In this document: positions 1 through 8,754 of the stretch, one piece after another
Position numbering within the stretch: position 1 is the first letter of the stretch
Layout: each line of letters begins with the position of its first letter
Origin: DASRFA01 sp035651755
Lineage (GTDB): Bacteria > Desulfobacterota > Binatia > UBA12015
Length of the DNA stretch: 56,374 nucleotides
Assembly (NCBI GenBank): GCA_035651755.1
Contig: DASRFA010000012.1
Span: 1 to 56,374 of the forward strand
Direction: 5' to 3'
Notes under the pieces: generated by a model
Database searches by the model: none
What the model was told of the DNA's origin: nothing
Seen by the model: the letters and a program-made list of their open reading frames with translations, nothing else
Translations under genes and position numbers: made by a program

Positions 1-26
1 CCCCCGCACACCGCCGGCCGAGCGAG

Positions 27-476
27 TCAGCGGGCCGGCGCCGCTCGCACCCAGCGCGGCAGCGCGACGTCGTCCACGCGTGCGAACACGGCGCGCACCG
101 GCTCTCCGATCCGGATCGACGCCGGGTCGACGGCGTTGATCGGTCCGTCCGCCGACTCGACGAGGTTGCCGACGAGGCGGATCGTCGGATCCTCCTCGAG
201 CTCGACCACGACCACGTTGTAGGGCGCGAGCTCGGCGTACGCCGGCAAGAGCGGCGGGTGCGGGACGACGAAGGACCACACGCGCCCGCGTCCCGACGCC
301 TTCGTCCAGGCGACGTCGAGCGAGCGGCACGCGAAGCACATCGGGCGCGGCGGCATGCGCATCTTCCCGCAGCGGCCGCACGTCTGCACGAGCAGCTCGC
401 CGCGCGCGGCGCCCTCCCAGAAGGGACGCGCGTCGCGATCCTCGAGGCCCGGCAGGACGAAGCTCGCCGTCGCCAT
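27..476 (-). CDS. DUF35 zinc-ribbon/OB-fold acyl-CoA-binding protein
   Basis: A 149-residue protein with a rubredoxin-like zinc ribbon (Cys33, Cys36, Cys47, Cys50) followed by an OB-fold. This is the DUF35 architecture of the partner subunits of thiolase-like aldolases, for example the DUF35 half of ChsH2, which docks on Ltp2 in steroid side-chain degradation. Its start codon lies 2 bases after the stop of the thiolase-like gene, so the two are almost certainly co-translated and form a complex. The OB-fold is expected to bind the CoA moiety of the substrate. It is the last gene of a three-gene operon (cupin, thiolase-like, DUF35). The family call is firm; the substrate is unknown. Confidence 0.9.
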   Translation of the reverse strand: MATASFVLPGLEDRDARPFWEGAARGELLVQTCGRCGKMRMPPRPMCFACRSLDVAWTKASGRGRVWSFVVPHPPLLPAYAELAPYNVVVVELEEDPTIRLVGNLVESADGPINAVDPASIRIGEPVRAVFARVDDVALPRWVRAAPAR

Positions 477-478
477 GC

Positions 479-1636
479 TCACCTCCGGAGGAGGAGCGCG
501 CTCGTCGGCACGCCCTCGCCGCTGGTGACGAGACAGCTCGTCGCACCCTCGACCTGGCTCGTCGACGTGCCGCGCATCTGCCGCACGCCCTCGACGATCA
601 GGTTGAAGCCGTGCACGTACGCCTCCGACATGCCGCCGCCCGAGGTATTCGTCGGCAGCCGCCCGTCGGGCCACTCGAGCGCCCCGTCCTCGGTGAACGC
701 CGCGCCTTCGCCGCGCTTGCAGAAGCCGTAGCCCTCGAGCGAGAGCGGGATGAGCGGGCTGAACGCGTCGTAGATCTGCGCGACCGAGACGTCCTCGGGC
801 TTGATGTCGCTGTTCGCCCAGAGGCGCTTCGTGCAGGTGTGCGACGGTCCGGCGAGCGGGTCGTCGCAGAAGTAGTTCGTCATCGTCTGGTGCTGCGGCG
901 GGATCCCTTGCGCGTACGAGTGGATGTAGACCGGCCGGTGGCGCAGGTCGCGCGCGCGCTCGGCCGACACGATCACCGCGGCGAGCGCGCCGTCGGTCTC
1001 GAGGCAGTTGTCGAACAGGCAGAGCGGTTCGGAGACCCAGCGCGCGCTCATGTACTGCTCGCGCGTCAGCGGCTTCCCGTACATCGTCGCGAGCGGGTTC
1101 CGGTTCGCGTGCTTGCGGAACGCGATCGCGACGTTCGCGAGGTGGTCGCGCGTCGCGCCGTACTCGTGCATGTAGCGCCGCGCCAGCATCGCGACCTCGT
1201 CGACGGGACGGAGGAGGCCCCACGGCCGGCTCCACTGCCACGGCGTGTCGATGCGGTTGCCCGTCTGCGCCCACGGCCGGCTGCCCTTGTCGGCGCGCTT
1301 GCGCGCGCGCCATGCGACCGCGACCTCGCATTGCCCGCTCGCGACCGCGAGCGCCGCGTGGCCGGTCGTGCCGCAGCCGGCGCCGCCGCCGTAGCCGACC
1401 TGGCCGAAGAACGTGATGCCGCCGAGCCCGAGGTTGCGCGCGACCTCGACCTCGCGCCCGTCCTCCATCGAGAACGCGACGAGGCCGTCGACCTCGCCGG
1501 GAGCGATCCCGGCGTCGTCGAGCGCCGCCGAGATCGCCTGGCAGGCGAGCGAAAGCTCGCTGTCCTCCAGGCCCTTGCCGAACGCGGTCTGCCCGATCCC
1601 GACGATCGCGGTGCGATCCTTGATCGTGTCAGCCAT
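479..1636 (-). CDS. Thiolase-like / lipid-transfer (SCP-x type) protein
   Basis: A 385-residue thiolase-superfamily protein of the lipid-transfer (SCP-x/Ltp) branch. The N-terminus begins with the family's strand and glycine turn (IVGIGQTAFGKG). A cysteine (Cys88, in GAGCGTTG) sits where thiolases carry their nucleophile. The C-terminal histidine motif of true thiolases (GHPxGxSG) is replaced by SGGGMSEAYVHG with Tyr340. Proteins of this branch paired with DUF35 act as aldolases on beta-hydroxyacyl-CoAs (Ltp2), or as thiolases when the cysteine is kept. The retained cysteine leaves both options open here. It lies between a cupin gene 12 bases upstream and its DUF35 partner. Confidence 0.88.
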   Translation of the reverse strand: MADTIKDRTAIVGIGQTAFGKGLEDSELSLACQAISAALDDAGIAPGEVDGLVAFSMEDGREVEVARNLGLGGITFFGQVGYGGGAGCGTTGHAALAVASGQCEVAVAWRARKRADKGSRPWAQTGNRIDTPWQWSRPWGLLRPVDEVAMLARRYMHEYGATRDHLANVAIAFRKHANRNPLATMYGKPLTREQYMSARWVSEPLCLFDNCLETDGALAAVIVSAERARDLRHRPVYIHSYAQGIPPQHQTMTNYFCDDPLAGPSHTCTKRLWANSDIKPEDVSVAQIYDAFSPLIPLSLEGYGFCKRGEGAAFTEDGALEWPDGRLPTNTSGGGMSEAYVHGFNLIVEGVRQMRGTSTSQVEGATSCLVTSGEGVPTSALLLRR

Positions 1637-1648
1637 GGCGCGACGCTC

Positions 1649-2083
1649 TCACTTGCGCCACGGAAGGTCCATCACCGAGCCGTCGGGCAGATTCACCGTG
1701 CCGCGGATCGGCATCGCGCTCACGAACTCGCTTTCGGTCTCCGCGAAGATCTGGTGCACCTGGGACGGCGGAAGGATGAGCGTGTCGCCGGCGCGATAGC
1801 GGACCTCGCGATCCCCGACCGTCGCCCGCCCGGTGCCGCTCAGGAACAGGACGACCTCCTCGGTGTCGTGGCTGTGCGGCGGCGTCGCCGAGTCTGCATC
1901 CATCCGCCCGCGCCACATCTCGACCTGCTGCGCGCCGCTCGCGGGCGTCGCCACGCCGGCGATGTGGTTTCCCTGCATGCTGTGGATCTCGTTCCGCTCT
2001 TTGCGAAAGACGGACACTTCGACCTCCGAAATCGTGAAATCGTCGCCCGTCGCCTCGTCGGCGACGCGGACGAGGACGTTCAT
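1649..2083 (-). CDS. Cupin-domain protein
   Basis: A 144-residue single-domain cupin. The metal site is visible as His70, His72 and Glu76 (PPHSHDTEE) in cupin motif 1 and His110 in motif 2 (PPSQVHQ). The ATG at 2083 is preceded by GGAACGGG. A TTG eight codons further upstream is possible but has no better ribosome site. It is the promoter-proximal gene of the cupin / thiolase-like / DUF35 operon. Small cupins of this kind act as metal-dependent isomerases or dioxygenases, or as ligand-binding proteins. No specific reaction can be assigned. Confidence 0.82.
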   Translation of the reverse strand: MNVLVRVADEATGDDFTISEVEVSVFRKERNEIHSMQGNHIAGVATPASGAQQVEMWRGRMDADSATPPHSHDTEEVVLFLSGTGRATVGDREVRYRAGDTLILPPSQVHQIFAETESEFVSAMPIRGTVNLPDGSVMDLPWRK

Positions 2084-2189
2084 CCCGTTCCGTGAGCGGC
2101 ACGTCAACTGCGTGTCGCGCGTCGCGTGAGCGAGCCGGTGGAGCGCGGCGGCGCGGCGCGCGAGCGCGCCGAGACGTGTGCCGGGCTTC

Positions 2190-3374
2190 TCACTCCGCGA
2201 GCGAGAACGCGTCGCGGACGGCGCCCGAGCGGTCGATCGCCTGGATCGTGGCCGATCCGGGCGCGAGCTCGACGAGCACGAAGTGGCTCGCGTCGGGCGC
2301 GCTGGTAGCGTCGAGGACGACCGCCGCCTCGGGGCACGGCTGCGACCACGCGTAGAGGCCGGCGCCGCCGCCGCCGGTCGTCACGTAGACGACGCCGTCG
2401 ATCGGATGCGAGCGCTGGTAGCCGTGATCGTGGCCCATGAAGACGGCCTGCACGCCGTTCGCCGCGAACACCGGCGCCCACGCCGCGCGCAGCTCTTCAT
2501 CCGTCCCGTGCGGACCGCACGACGAGATCGTGTGGTGGAAGAACGCGAAGCGGAACGGCTGCGTGGTCCTCGCGAGGTCGGCGACGAGCCAATCGTGCTG
2601 CGGGCACCCCGGCGCGAGACAGCGATCGTTGGAGTCGAGCACGACGAAGTGCGCACTCGAGGCGTCGAAGCCGTACCAGGAGCGTCCGCCGAGGGCGAAG
2701 GCCGCGCACTCGGGCGCACCGCCCGCCGTGCCGACGTCGTGGTTCCCGAGCGTCGGGTTGATCGCGACGTGATCGAGCAGGTCCGCGTACTGCGGGAAGA
2801 GCCTCGAATCCAGATCCGCATCCGAGCCCGCGCCGTAGGCGTTGTCGCCGGTGGTCATCACGAGGCGCGGCCGCGCGATCGCGATCTGGTCCTCGATCGC
2901 GACCTCGGTCGCGGACCCGGTGCCGAAGTCGCCCACCACCGCGAAGCGGAACACCGGATCGGACGGCGGGTCGAGCGTCCGGAACGCTCGCTGCGTGCCG
3001 AGCAGGACGCCGTCGGTCTCGACCCGATAGAGGTAGCGCTTGCCCGGGACGAGACCCGTCAAGCGCACGCGATGGCTCGTCCCGCTCGGGCCGGAGGCCG
3101 TCTCGGCGAGCGCGGACGTCTCGCCCCAGTGGACGATCGACGTACCCGCGGCCTCGGTTCGCCACGCGACCGTCATCGACGTCCGTCGTGCGCGCGTCAG
3201 GTACGGACCGCGCGTGCACGCGACGTCCGCGCCGAGCGCGGGTCGCCACGCCCACGGTGCGACCGTCGCGAAGGCCAGGACGGCGGCCGCGAGCGCGCGC
3301 CGCCGCGCGAACGACCGTCGGCTCGGGATGCCGCGCTCGTGCTCGCACCATGCTGACGTCGGTCGCTTCCTCAT
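2190..3374 (-). CDS. Secreted purple acid phosphatase-like metallophosphoesterase
   Basis: A 394-residue exported phosphoesterase. The N-terminus is arginine-rich and followed by a hydrophobic stretch ending near PALGA, a Sec- or Tat-type signal. Residues of about 45-135 look like the fibronectin-like N-terminal domain of purple acid phosphatases. The catalytic domain shows the metal-binding series GDFG, GDNAY, GNHD, FFHH and GHDHGYQRS, a complete two-metal site. The likely role is hydrolysis of phosphomonoesters outside the cytoplasm. The first ATG that leaves a normal signal peptide was chosen. The reading frame stays open 62 codons further upstream, but that stretch is arginine-rich and not coding-like. 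It appears to be transcribed alone. Confidence 0.88.
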   Translation of the reverse strand: MRKRPTSAWCEHERGIPSRRSFARRRALAAAVLAFATVAPWAWRPALGADVACTRGPYLTRARRTSMTVAWRTEAAGTSIVHWGETSALAETASGPSGTSHRVRLTGLVPGKRYLYRVETDGVLLGTQRAFRTLDPPSDPVFRFAVVGDFGTGSATEVAIEDQIAIARPRLVMTTGDNAYGAGSDADLDSRLFPQYADLLDHVAINPTLGNHDVGTAGGAPECAAFALGGRSWYGFDASSAHFVVLDSNDRCLAPGCPQHDWLVADLARTTQPFRFAFFHHTISSCGPHGTDEELRAAWAPVFAANGVQAVFMGHDHGYQRSHPIDGVVYVTTGGGGAGLYAWSQPCPEAAVVLDATSAPDASHFVLVELAPGSATIQAIDRSGAVRDAFSLAE

Positions 3375-3629
3375 CGCTCGAAATCCGCGACGACGGCCGG
3401 AGAGGTCGCCGTTTCCCCGTCGACGTTCCCATCGGCGCATTGGTCTCGCGAAACGAGCGCGCGAACCGAACGGCATCCCGCCATCGCGCCCGATGGGGAC
3501 GTGTCCTTGCCGGATCGGACGGCGAGCGCCGGCCGGCGAGATACGCGCGGCGAGCCCCATGCGGAGAGGCCCGGCAGTCGACCGATGTCGCCCGGTGCGC
3601 CTCGCGGTCCGCCCGCGGCGCCCGGGCAG

Positions 3630-5951
3630 CTAGCGCTCGGCGGTCGCCTTCGCGGCGAGCGCGGCGCGCACGCGCGGCGGCGACATCGGGAGCTCGCGGA
3701 GCCGGATGCCGACCGCATTGTGGATCGCGTTGGCGATCGCGGCGGGCGGCGGGACGATCGAGACCTCGCCGACGCCCCGTACGCCGAGCGGGTGGGACGG
3801 GTTCGGCACCTCGACGATGACGGTGTCGATCATCGGCAGGTCGTTCGCGACCGGCATCCGGTAGTCGAGGAACCCCGCGTTCTGGAGGGCTCCGCTCGCG
3901 GAGTACACGTACTCCTCGTTCAGCGCCCAGCCGATGCCCTGCGCAGTGCCGCCCTGCATCTGCCCCTCGACGTACGCGGGGTGGATCGCCCGGCCGACGT
4001 CCTGCAGCGCGGTCGCGCGCACCACGTCGACCCTGCCGGTCTCGACGTCGACCTCGACGTCGACGATGAGCCCCGCGAAGGCCGGACCGGTCGCCGAGTG
4101 GGCGTTCACGGTCGCGCGGCCGACGAGCGGGCCGCCGGTGCGGGCGAATTGCGCTGCGAGCTCGCGCACGGTGAGCCGCTTCTCCTCGCCGTTCATCGAA
4201 ACTGCGGCTCCGTCGTCGAATCGCACCGACTCCGGCGCGATCTGCCAGATGCGAGCGGCGCGCTCGCAGAGCTGCCGCTTGGCGTCCTCGGCCGCGCGAT
4301 GGACGGCGAGGCCGGTCGCCATCGCGACGCGGCTGCCGCCCGTCACGTCGGTGTAGCCGATCGAGTCGGTGTCGGCGACGCTCGGACGGACGCTCTCGAC
4401 CGCGATCCCGAGCGCCTCGGCCGCGATCATCGCGCACGCGGTGCGGGTGCCCCCGATGTCCGGCGAGCCGGTGACGACGCTCGCGCTCCCGTCGACGTCG
4501 ACGTTCACGGTCGCGCTCGATTGCATGCCGCCGTTGAACCAGAAGCCGCAGGCGAAGCCGCGCCCGCGGCGCCGCGAGCCGGATGCTCCCGCTGCGGGCT
4601 CTCCGAGCGGAGCCGTCCAGTGGGGATGCGCCTTCGCTGCCGCGAGCAGCTCGACGAGACCGATCCGCTTGAACCTCGGGCCCATCGGCTGCGCGGTGCC
4701 CTCGCGCGCCGCGTTTCGCAGGCGGAAGTCGATCGGATCCATTCCCAGCTCGCTCGCGAGCTCGTCGATCGCGGTCTCGACCGCGAACGCGGCGTTCGTC
4801 GCCCCCGGCGCGCGATACGCCGACACCTTCGGGCGATTGACGACGACGTCCCAGCCCTCGATCCGCAGCGCATCGAGCGCGTAGGGCGCGAGGCAGCTCG
4901 CGGCTCCCGGCCCGACCGGCGAGCCCGGAAACGCGCCCGCCTCGTAGCCGAGCCGGCAGTCGACCGCGGTGATCCGCCCGTCGCACGTCGCGCCCATCTG
5001 GACGCGGATGCGCGAGCCCGACGTCGGCCCGGTCGCGCGCAGCACCTCGGCGCGGCTCATGACGAGCTTGACCGGCCGTCCCGCTTTGGCGGCGAGCAGG
5101 ATCGCGAGCGGCTCGAGGTAGATCGTCGTCTTTCCTCCGAAGCCGCCGCCGATCTCCGCCGGGACCACGCGGATCTTCGAGACCGGCATGCCGAGCACGC
5201 GCGCCGACATCGCGCGCACGTCGAAGCTGCCCTGCGTCGAGCACCAGACGGTCGCCTGGCCGTCGGGATCGACCTTCGCGAGCGCGGCGTGCGGCTCGAT
5301 GTAGCCCTGGTGGACGGTCGCGGTGGCGAACTCGCCCTCGACGAGCACGTCGGCGGCTGCGAAGCCGGCTGCGACATCTCCGCGCGCGACCTCGATGACG
5401 CTCGCGACGTTCGTCGGCTCGTCGCTGGGCTCGCCGCCGCGCGTGCGGAGCGCGGGATGGAGGATCGGGGCCCCCGGCGCCGTCGCGGCCCGGAGGTCGA
5501 GCACCGGCGGGAGCGGCTCGTACTCGACGTCGATCCGTGCGAGCGCCTCCTCCGCGATGTGCGCGGTCACCGCTGCGACGGCGGCGATCGCATGGCCGTC
5601 GTAGAGCACCTTGGTCTTCGCGAGGACGTTGTCGGAGAGGTCCTTGAAGTCGAGGCGCATCTCTCCGGCCTGCTCCATGCGCGAGGGGATGTCGGGCAGG
5701 TCCGCGCCGGTGACGATCGCCTTCACGCCGGGCAGCGCCGCCGCGCGGGACACGTCGATGCGGGCGATCCGGGCGTGCGCGTGCGGGCTCCGCAGGACCT
5801 TTCCGTGCAGCATCCCCGCCAGGCGGACGTCGGCGCCGTACTTCGCGCGGCCGGTGACCTTGTCGATGCCGTCGTGGCGAATCGGACGCGTGCCGAGAAC
5901 GCGGAAGGTCGCCTCGCCGCCGCCGGCCGGGCCGTGCACCTCGCTCTTCAT
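3630..5951 (-). CDS. Xanthine dehydrogenase/CO dehydrogenase-family Mo-binding subunit
   Basis: A 773-residue molybdenum-hydroxylase large subunit (XdhB/CoxL/aldehyde oxidoreductase family) that inserts a water-derived oxygen into aldehydes, heterocycles or hydroxybenzoyl-CoA-like substrates. The N-terminal a/b hammerhead domain is clear (GRAKYGADVRLAGMLHGKVL). The molybdopterin contact GGGFGGKTTIYLEP and the C-terminal catalytic glutamate in RGVGE are both present. The protein has no iron-sulfur domain, and no FAD or 2Fe-2S subunit gene lies beside it, so electron-transfer partners must be elsewhere. The ATG at 5951 avoids overlap with the upstream TetR gene. An earlier start at 6014 is open but would overlap it by 20 bases. 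Confidence 0.9.
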   Translation of the reverse strand: MKSEVHGPAGGGEATFRVLGTRPIRHDGIDKVTGRAKYGADVRLAGMLHGKVLRSPHAHARIARIDVSRAAALPGVKAIVTGADLPDIPSRMEQAGEMRLDFKDLSDNVLAKTKVLYDGHAIAAVAAVTAHIAEEALARIDVEYEPLPPVLDLRAATAPGAPILHPALRTRGGEPSDEPTNVASVIEVARGDVAAGFAAADVLVEGEFATATVHQGYIEPHAALAKVDPDGQATVWCSTQGSFDVRAMSARVLGMPVSKIRVVPAEIGGGFGGKTTIYLEPLAILLAAKAGRPVKLVMSRAEVLRATGPTSGSRIRVQMGATCDGRITAVDCRLGYEAGAFPGSPVGPGAASCLAPYALDALRIEGWDVVVNRPKVSAYRAPGATNAAFAVETAIDELASELGMDPIDFRLRNAAREGTAQPMGPRFKRIGLVELLAAAKAHPHWTAPLGEPAAGASGSRRRGRGFACGFWFNGGMQSSATVNVDVDGSASVVTGSPDIGGTRTACAMIAAEALGIAVESVRPSVADTDSIGYTDVTGGSRVAMATGLAVHRAAEDAKRQLCERAARIWQIAPESVRFDDGAAVSMNGEEKRLTVRELAAQFARTGGPLVGRATVNAHSATGPAFAGLIVDVEVDVETGRVDVVRATALQDVGRAIHPAYVEGQMQGGTAQGIGWALNEEYVYSASGALQNAGFLDYRMPVANDLPMIDTVIVEVPNPSHPLGVRGVGEVSIVPPPAAIANAIHNAVGIRLRELPMSPPRVRAALAAKATAER

Positions 5952-5994
5952 CGAATCGACCTCGCCCAAGCCCGGCGCGGCGGTGCGCTCGATC

Positions 5995-6636
5995 TCACTT
6001 CCGGGAGCGCGCACGCGCGGGTGTGGTGTCGAATCCCATCCCCGAGACGCAGAATTGCCAGATCGTCCGCGCCGGGATGGCGGCTGCGCCTTCCGTTCCG
6101 AGGACGCGGCCGTGGACCGCGGCGAGCACCATGTAGTGCGTCAGGCGCGCCGCGGTCTCGACCGTCAGGTCGCGGCGCAAGGGCTGGCTGCGCGCGATGT
6201 CCGCGATCAGCTCCATCAGGAAGTCGAGCTGCGGCCTCATCGCGCGCGCGAGGTCCGCCGGCCGGCTCTCGGCCAGGCGATTCTGGTAGCTGGTGAGCGT
6301 CCGCGCCACCGGCCCGGTCGTCTTCGAAGTGAGCTCGACGAGCCCCTCGACGTACGCCCGCAGGCGCCGCATCGGGTCGCGGAAGCGATCGACGTGCTTT
6401 CGTAGGCGCGGCACCGCCTCGCGCGCGACGACCGTCTCGGAGACGGCGACCAGCAGATCCTCCTTGCTCGCGAAATACTTGTAGAAGGTCCGGATCGACA
6501 TCTTCGAGCGCTCGACCACGTCCTGGACCGTGAACTCCGTGCTGCCCTTCTCCTGGAGGAGCTGGGTGGCGGCGGCGACGAAGCGGTCGCTGCGCGCATG
6601 AGCCCGCGCACGCGCGGCGCGCAGGGAGCGATCCAT
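5995..6636 (-). CDS. TetR-family transcriptional regulator
   Basis: A 213-residue TetR repressor. The N-terminal helix-turn-helix is typical (TVQDVVERSKMSIRTFYKYF followed by ASKEDLL). The C-terminal part is helical and should bind an acyl-CoA or other small ligand. The ATG at 6636 gives the usual 15-20 residues before the DNA-binding domain; a GTG at 6693 would add 19 residues. It is followed 43 bases later by the molybdenum-hydroxylase subunit and is divergent from the aldo/keto reductase operon, so it probably controls one or both. Palindromes in the shared intergenic region are candidate operators. Confidence 0.9.
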   Translation of the reverse strand: MDRSLRAARARAHARSDRFVAAATQLLQEKGSTEFTVQDVVERSKMSIRTFYKYFASKEDLLVAVSETVVAREAVPRLRKHVDRFRDPMRRLRAYVEGLVELTSKTTGPVARTLTSYQNRLAESRPADLARAMRPQLDFLMELIADIARSQPLRRDLTVETAARLTHYMVLAAVHGRVLGTEGAAAIPARTIWQFCVSGMGFDTTPARARSRK

Positions 6637-6746
6637 GCTCTGCCGTTGCCACGCGGGCAGCGTCTCGTCGCCGAGACCGGAGAGTGCCTTCACGGCTGTT
6701 CAGCCCCCATCCTCGTCCTCTCGATCGCCGTACCGCATCCCGCATC

Positions 6747-6760
6747 CATCGTCGACGATG
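6747..6760. promoter_or_regulatory. 14-bp perfect palindrome upstream of TetR gene
   Basis: CATCGTCGACGATG is a perfect 14-base palindrome in the region between the TetR gene and the divergent aldo/keto reductase. TetR dimers bind such sites, so it is a candidate autoregulatory operator. GC-rich DNA makes palindromes of this kind fairly common, so the evidence is positional only. Confidence 0.35.
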
Positions 6761-6783
6761 TTTCGGCCGGCCGGCGTGCGCGG

Positions 6784-6795
6784 CTCGTTTACGAG
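6784..6795. promoter_or_regulatory. Inverted repeat CTCGT-TT-ACGAG
   Basis: Five-base arms (CTCGT / ACGAG) separated by TT, in the TetR / aldo-keto reductase intergenic region. It is a second possible operator half-site pair, weaker as a call than the ACCA...TGGT element beside the promoter. Confidence 0.3.
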
Positions 6796-6806
6796 AATGG
6801 CGTTGT

Positions 6807-6823
6807 ACCAAAACGGTCATGGT
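6807..6823. promoter_or_regulatory. Putative TetR operator overlapping the aldo/keto reductase promoter
   Basis: ACCAAAACGGTCATGGT has inverted ACCA/TGGT arms and lies 24 bases before the ATG of the aldo/keto reductase gene. It falls between a -35-like GTTGTA and a -10-like GATACT, so a bound repressor would block the promoter. The element is less GC-rich than its surroundings. The divergent TetR gene is the obvious candidate regulator; this is inference. Confidence 0.45.
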
Positions 6824-6846
6824 GATACTACCGCCGCGGAGCGGCG

Positions 6847-7845
6847 ATGGAGTTTCGACCATTCGGACAGACGGGGCTCCAGGTCTCGGCGATCGGCTTC
6901 GGCTGCTGGGAGATCGGCGGCGGCTACGGCCGGATCGAGGAGACGGAGTTCGCGCGCGCCGTCGGGCGCGCCATCGACCTCGGCGTCAACTGCTTCGACA
7001 CCGCGGAGGGCTACGGGCTCGGCGCGTCCGAGCGCGCGCTCGCGCGCGCCCTCGGCAAGCGCCGCAAGGACGTCATTGTCGTGACGAAGTTCGGCATCGG
7101 ATATCGCGAGATGCCGAACCTGCGCGACGTGAGCCGGGCGCGCCTCATGTCGTCGATCGACAAGAGCCTCGCGAACCTCGCCACCGACTGCGTCGACGTC
7201 TACCTCGTGCACTGGCCCGATCACCGCACGCCGTTCGAGGAGACGATGCGCGCCCTCGAGGACGTCGTCCGCGCGGGCAAGGCGCGCTTCGTCGGCGTCT
7301 CGAACTTCAAGCGCGACGAGATCGACGCCTGCATGCGCGTCCGGCGCGTCGACGTCGTCCAGTACGGCTGGAACCTCTTCGACCGGCGCATGCAGCGCGA
7401 CGTCTTCCCCTACTGCCGCGACCACGGCATCGGCGTGATGGCCTACGGCTCGCTGGCGTACGGCCTCTTGACGGGCGCCTTCTCCGAAGACACCGACTTC
7501 GGGTCCGACGACTGGCGCGCCCGGGCCGACAAGATGGGCTCGATCAAGCTCTTCGACACGCTCTTCGGCCGCGACTTCTTCCCGCGGAACCTCCGCGTCG
7601 TCGAGGACCTGAAGGCCCTCGCCGCCCGCCGGTCGCGCAGCCTCCCGCAGCTCGCGCTCCGCTGGACGATCGCGAACCCGGTCGTCAGCACGGCCCTCGT
7701 CGGCTGCCGCACGGTCGCCGAGGTCGAGGAGAACGTCGCTGCGCTCGGCTGCGCGCTCGACGAATCGGACCTCCGCGACATCGACGCCGCCTTCGCCCGC
7801 CACGGCGTGAATCCGGTGCCGGAGCGCTGGGTCGAAGACGACTAG
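6847..7845 (+). CDS. Aldo/keto reductase
   Basis: A 332-residue NADPH-dependent aldo/keto reductase of the large subfamily that includes L-glyceraldehyde-3-phosphate reductase-like proteins. The catalytic tetrad is visible: Asp51 (FDTAEGYG), Tyr56, Lys81 (VVTKFG) and His122 (YLVHWPDH). It would reduce an aldehyde or ketone, or run in reverse. It is the first of four genes that read in one direction, with the dioxygenase 23 bases downstream. The probable promoter and operator lie just upstream, facing the TetR gene. Confidence 0.92.
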   Translation: MEFRPFGQTGLQVSAIGFGCWEIGGGYGRIEETEFARAVGRAIDLGVNCFDTAEGYGLGASERALARALGKRRKDVIVVTKFGIGYREMPNLRDVSRARLMSSIDKSLANLATDCVDVYLVHWPDHRTPFEETMRALEDVVRAGKARFVGVSNFKRDEIDACMRVRRVDVVQYGWNLFDRRMQRDVFPYCRDHGIGVMAYGSLAYGLLTGAFSEDTDFGSDDWRARADKMGSIKLFDTLFGRDFFPRNLRVVEDLKALAARRSRSLPQLALRWTIANPVVSTALVGCRTVAEVEENVAALGCALDESDLRDIDAAFARHGVNPVPERWVEDD

Positions 7846-7868
7846 AGCGAAACGGAAGGAGACGGCGC

Positions 7869-8750
7869 ATGAGCGACCGCTTCGTCCCCTTGACGCCCCG
7901 GATCGGCGCGAAGGTCACGGTCAGTCGCGAGGAGGTTCTCGATCCCGCGTTCGCGAGCGAATGCCGCGACGCGCTCGAGCGCTTCGGCGTGCTCCTCTTC
8001 CCCGGCATCGGCTTCGACGACGACGAGCAGGTGGCGTTCAGCCGAAACCTCGGCGACGTGGTGCCGCAGGGTCGCAAGCGCGCCGACGGCACCCAGGAGG
8101 TGGTCTTCAAGATCACGCTCGATCCGCGCGAGAATCCGTCGGCGGAGTACCTGAAGTCCACGATCGATTGGCACATCGACGGGCTCTTCGAGGACGGCCC
8201 GCCCCCCAAGGCGACGATGCTCTCCGCGCGCCGGCTCTCGGCGACGGGCGGGCAGACCGAGTTCTGCAACACCTATGCGGCCTACGACGACCTGCCCGAG
8301 GACGAGCGGCGGGCCTGCGAATCGCTGCGCATCGTGCACAGCCTCGAGGCGTCGAATCGCGCCACGAATCCCCACCCGAGCCCGGACGAGATCGCGCGCT
8401 GGCGCCACGCGGAGGCGCAGCGCGCCCGCGCCGGGCGGATCGGCGTCAAGGAGCATCCCCTCGTCTGGCGCCACCGATCGGGACGCAAGTCCCTCGTCCT
8501 CGGCATGACCGTCGACCACGTCGTCGGCGTCCCGGAAGCGGAGAGCCGGGCGCTCGTCGCGAAGCTCAGCGCCCACTCGACGCGGCGGGAAATCGTGTAC
8601 CGCCACGAATGGCAGATCGGTGACACGCTGATCTGGGACAATTGCGGCGTGATGCACAGGGCGATCCCGTACGGCGCGGACTCCGGGCGGATGATGCATC
8701 GCACGGTCCTGCACGGGGTCGAGAGAATCGACGGCGTCGACGGGGCCTGA
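7869..8750 (+). CDS. TauD/TfdA-family Fe(II)/2-oxoglutarate dioxygenase
   Basis: A 293-residue non-heme iron dioxygenase. The iron ligands are His102 and Asp104 (DWHIDG) and His263 (CGVMHRAIPY), with the 2-oxoglutarate-binding arginine Arg278 (MMHRTVL). Family members hydroxylate sulfonates, aryloxyacetates and related small acids, with loss of CO2 from 2-oxoglutarate. The ATG has a strong ribosome site, AAGGAG. It sits between the aldo/keto reductase and an SDR in a compact operon, which suggests that hydroxylation is followed by oxidation of the product. Confidence 0.92.
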   Translation: MSDRFVPLTPRIGAKVTVSREEVLDPAFASECRDALERFGVLLFPGIGFDDDEQVAFSRNLGDVVPQGRKRADGTQEVVFKITLDPRENPSAEYLKSTIDWHIDGLFEDGPPPKATMLSARRLSATGGQTEFCNTYAAYDDLPEDERRACESLRIVHSLEASNRATNPHPSPDEIARWRHAEAQRARAGRIGVKEHPLVWRHRSGRKSLVLGMTVDHVVGVPEAESRALVAKLSAHSTRREIVYRHEWQIGDTLIWDNCGVMHRAIPYGADSGRMMHRTVLHGVERIDGVDGA

Positions 8751-8754
8751 GGCG

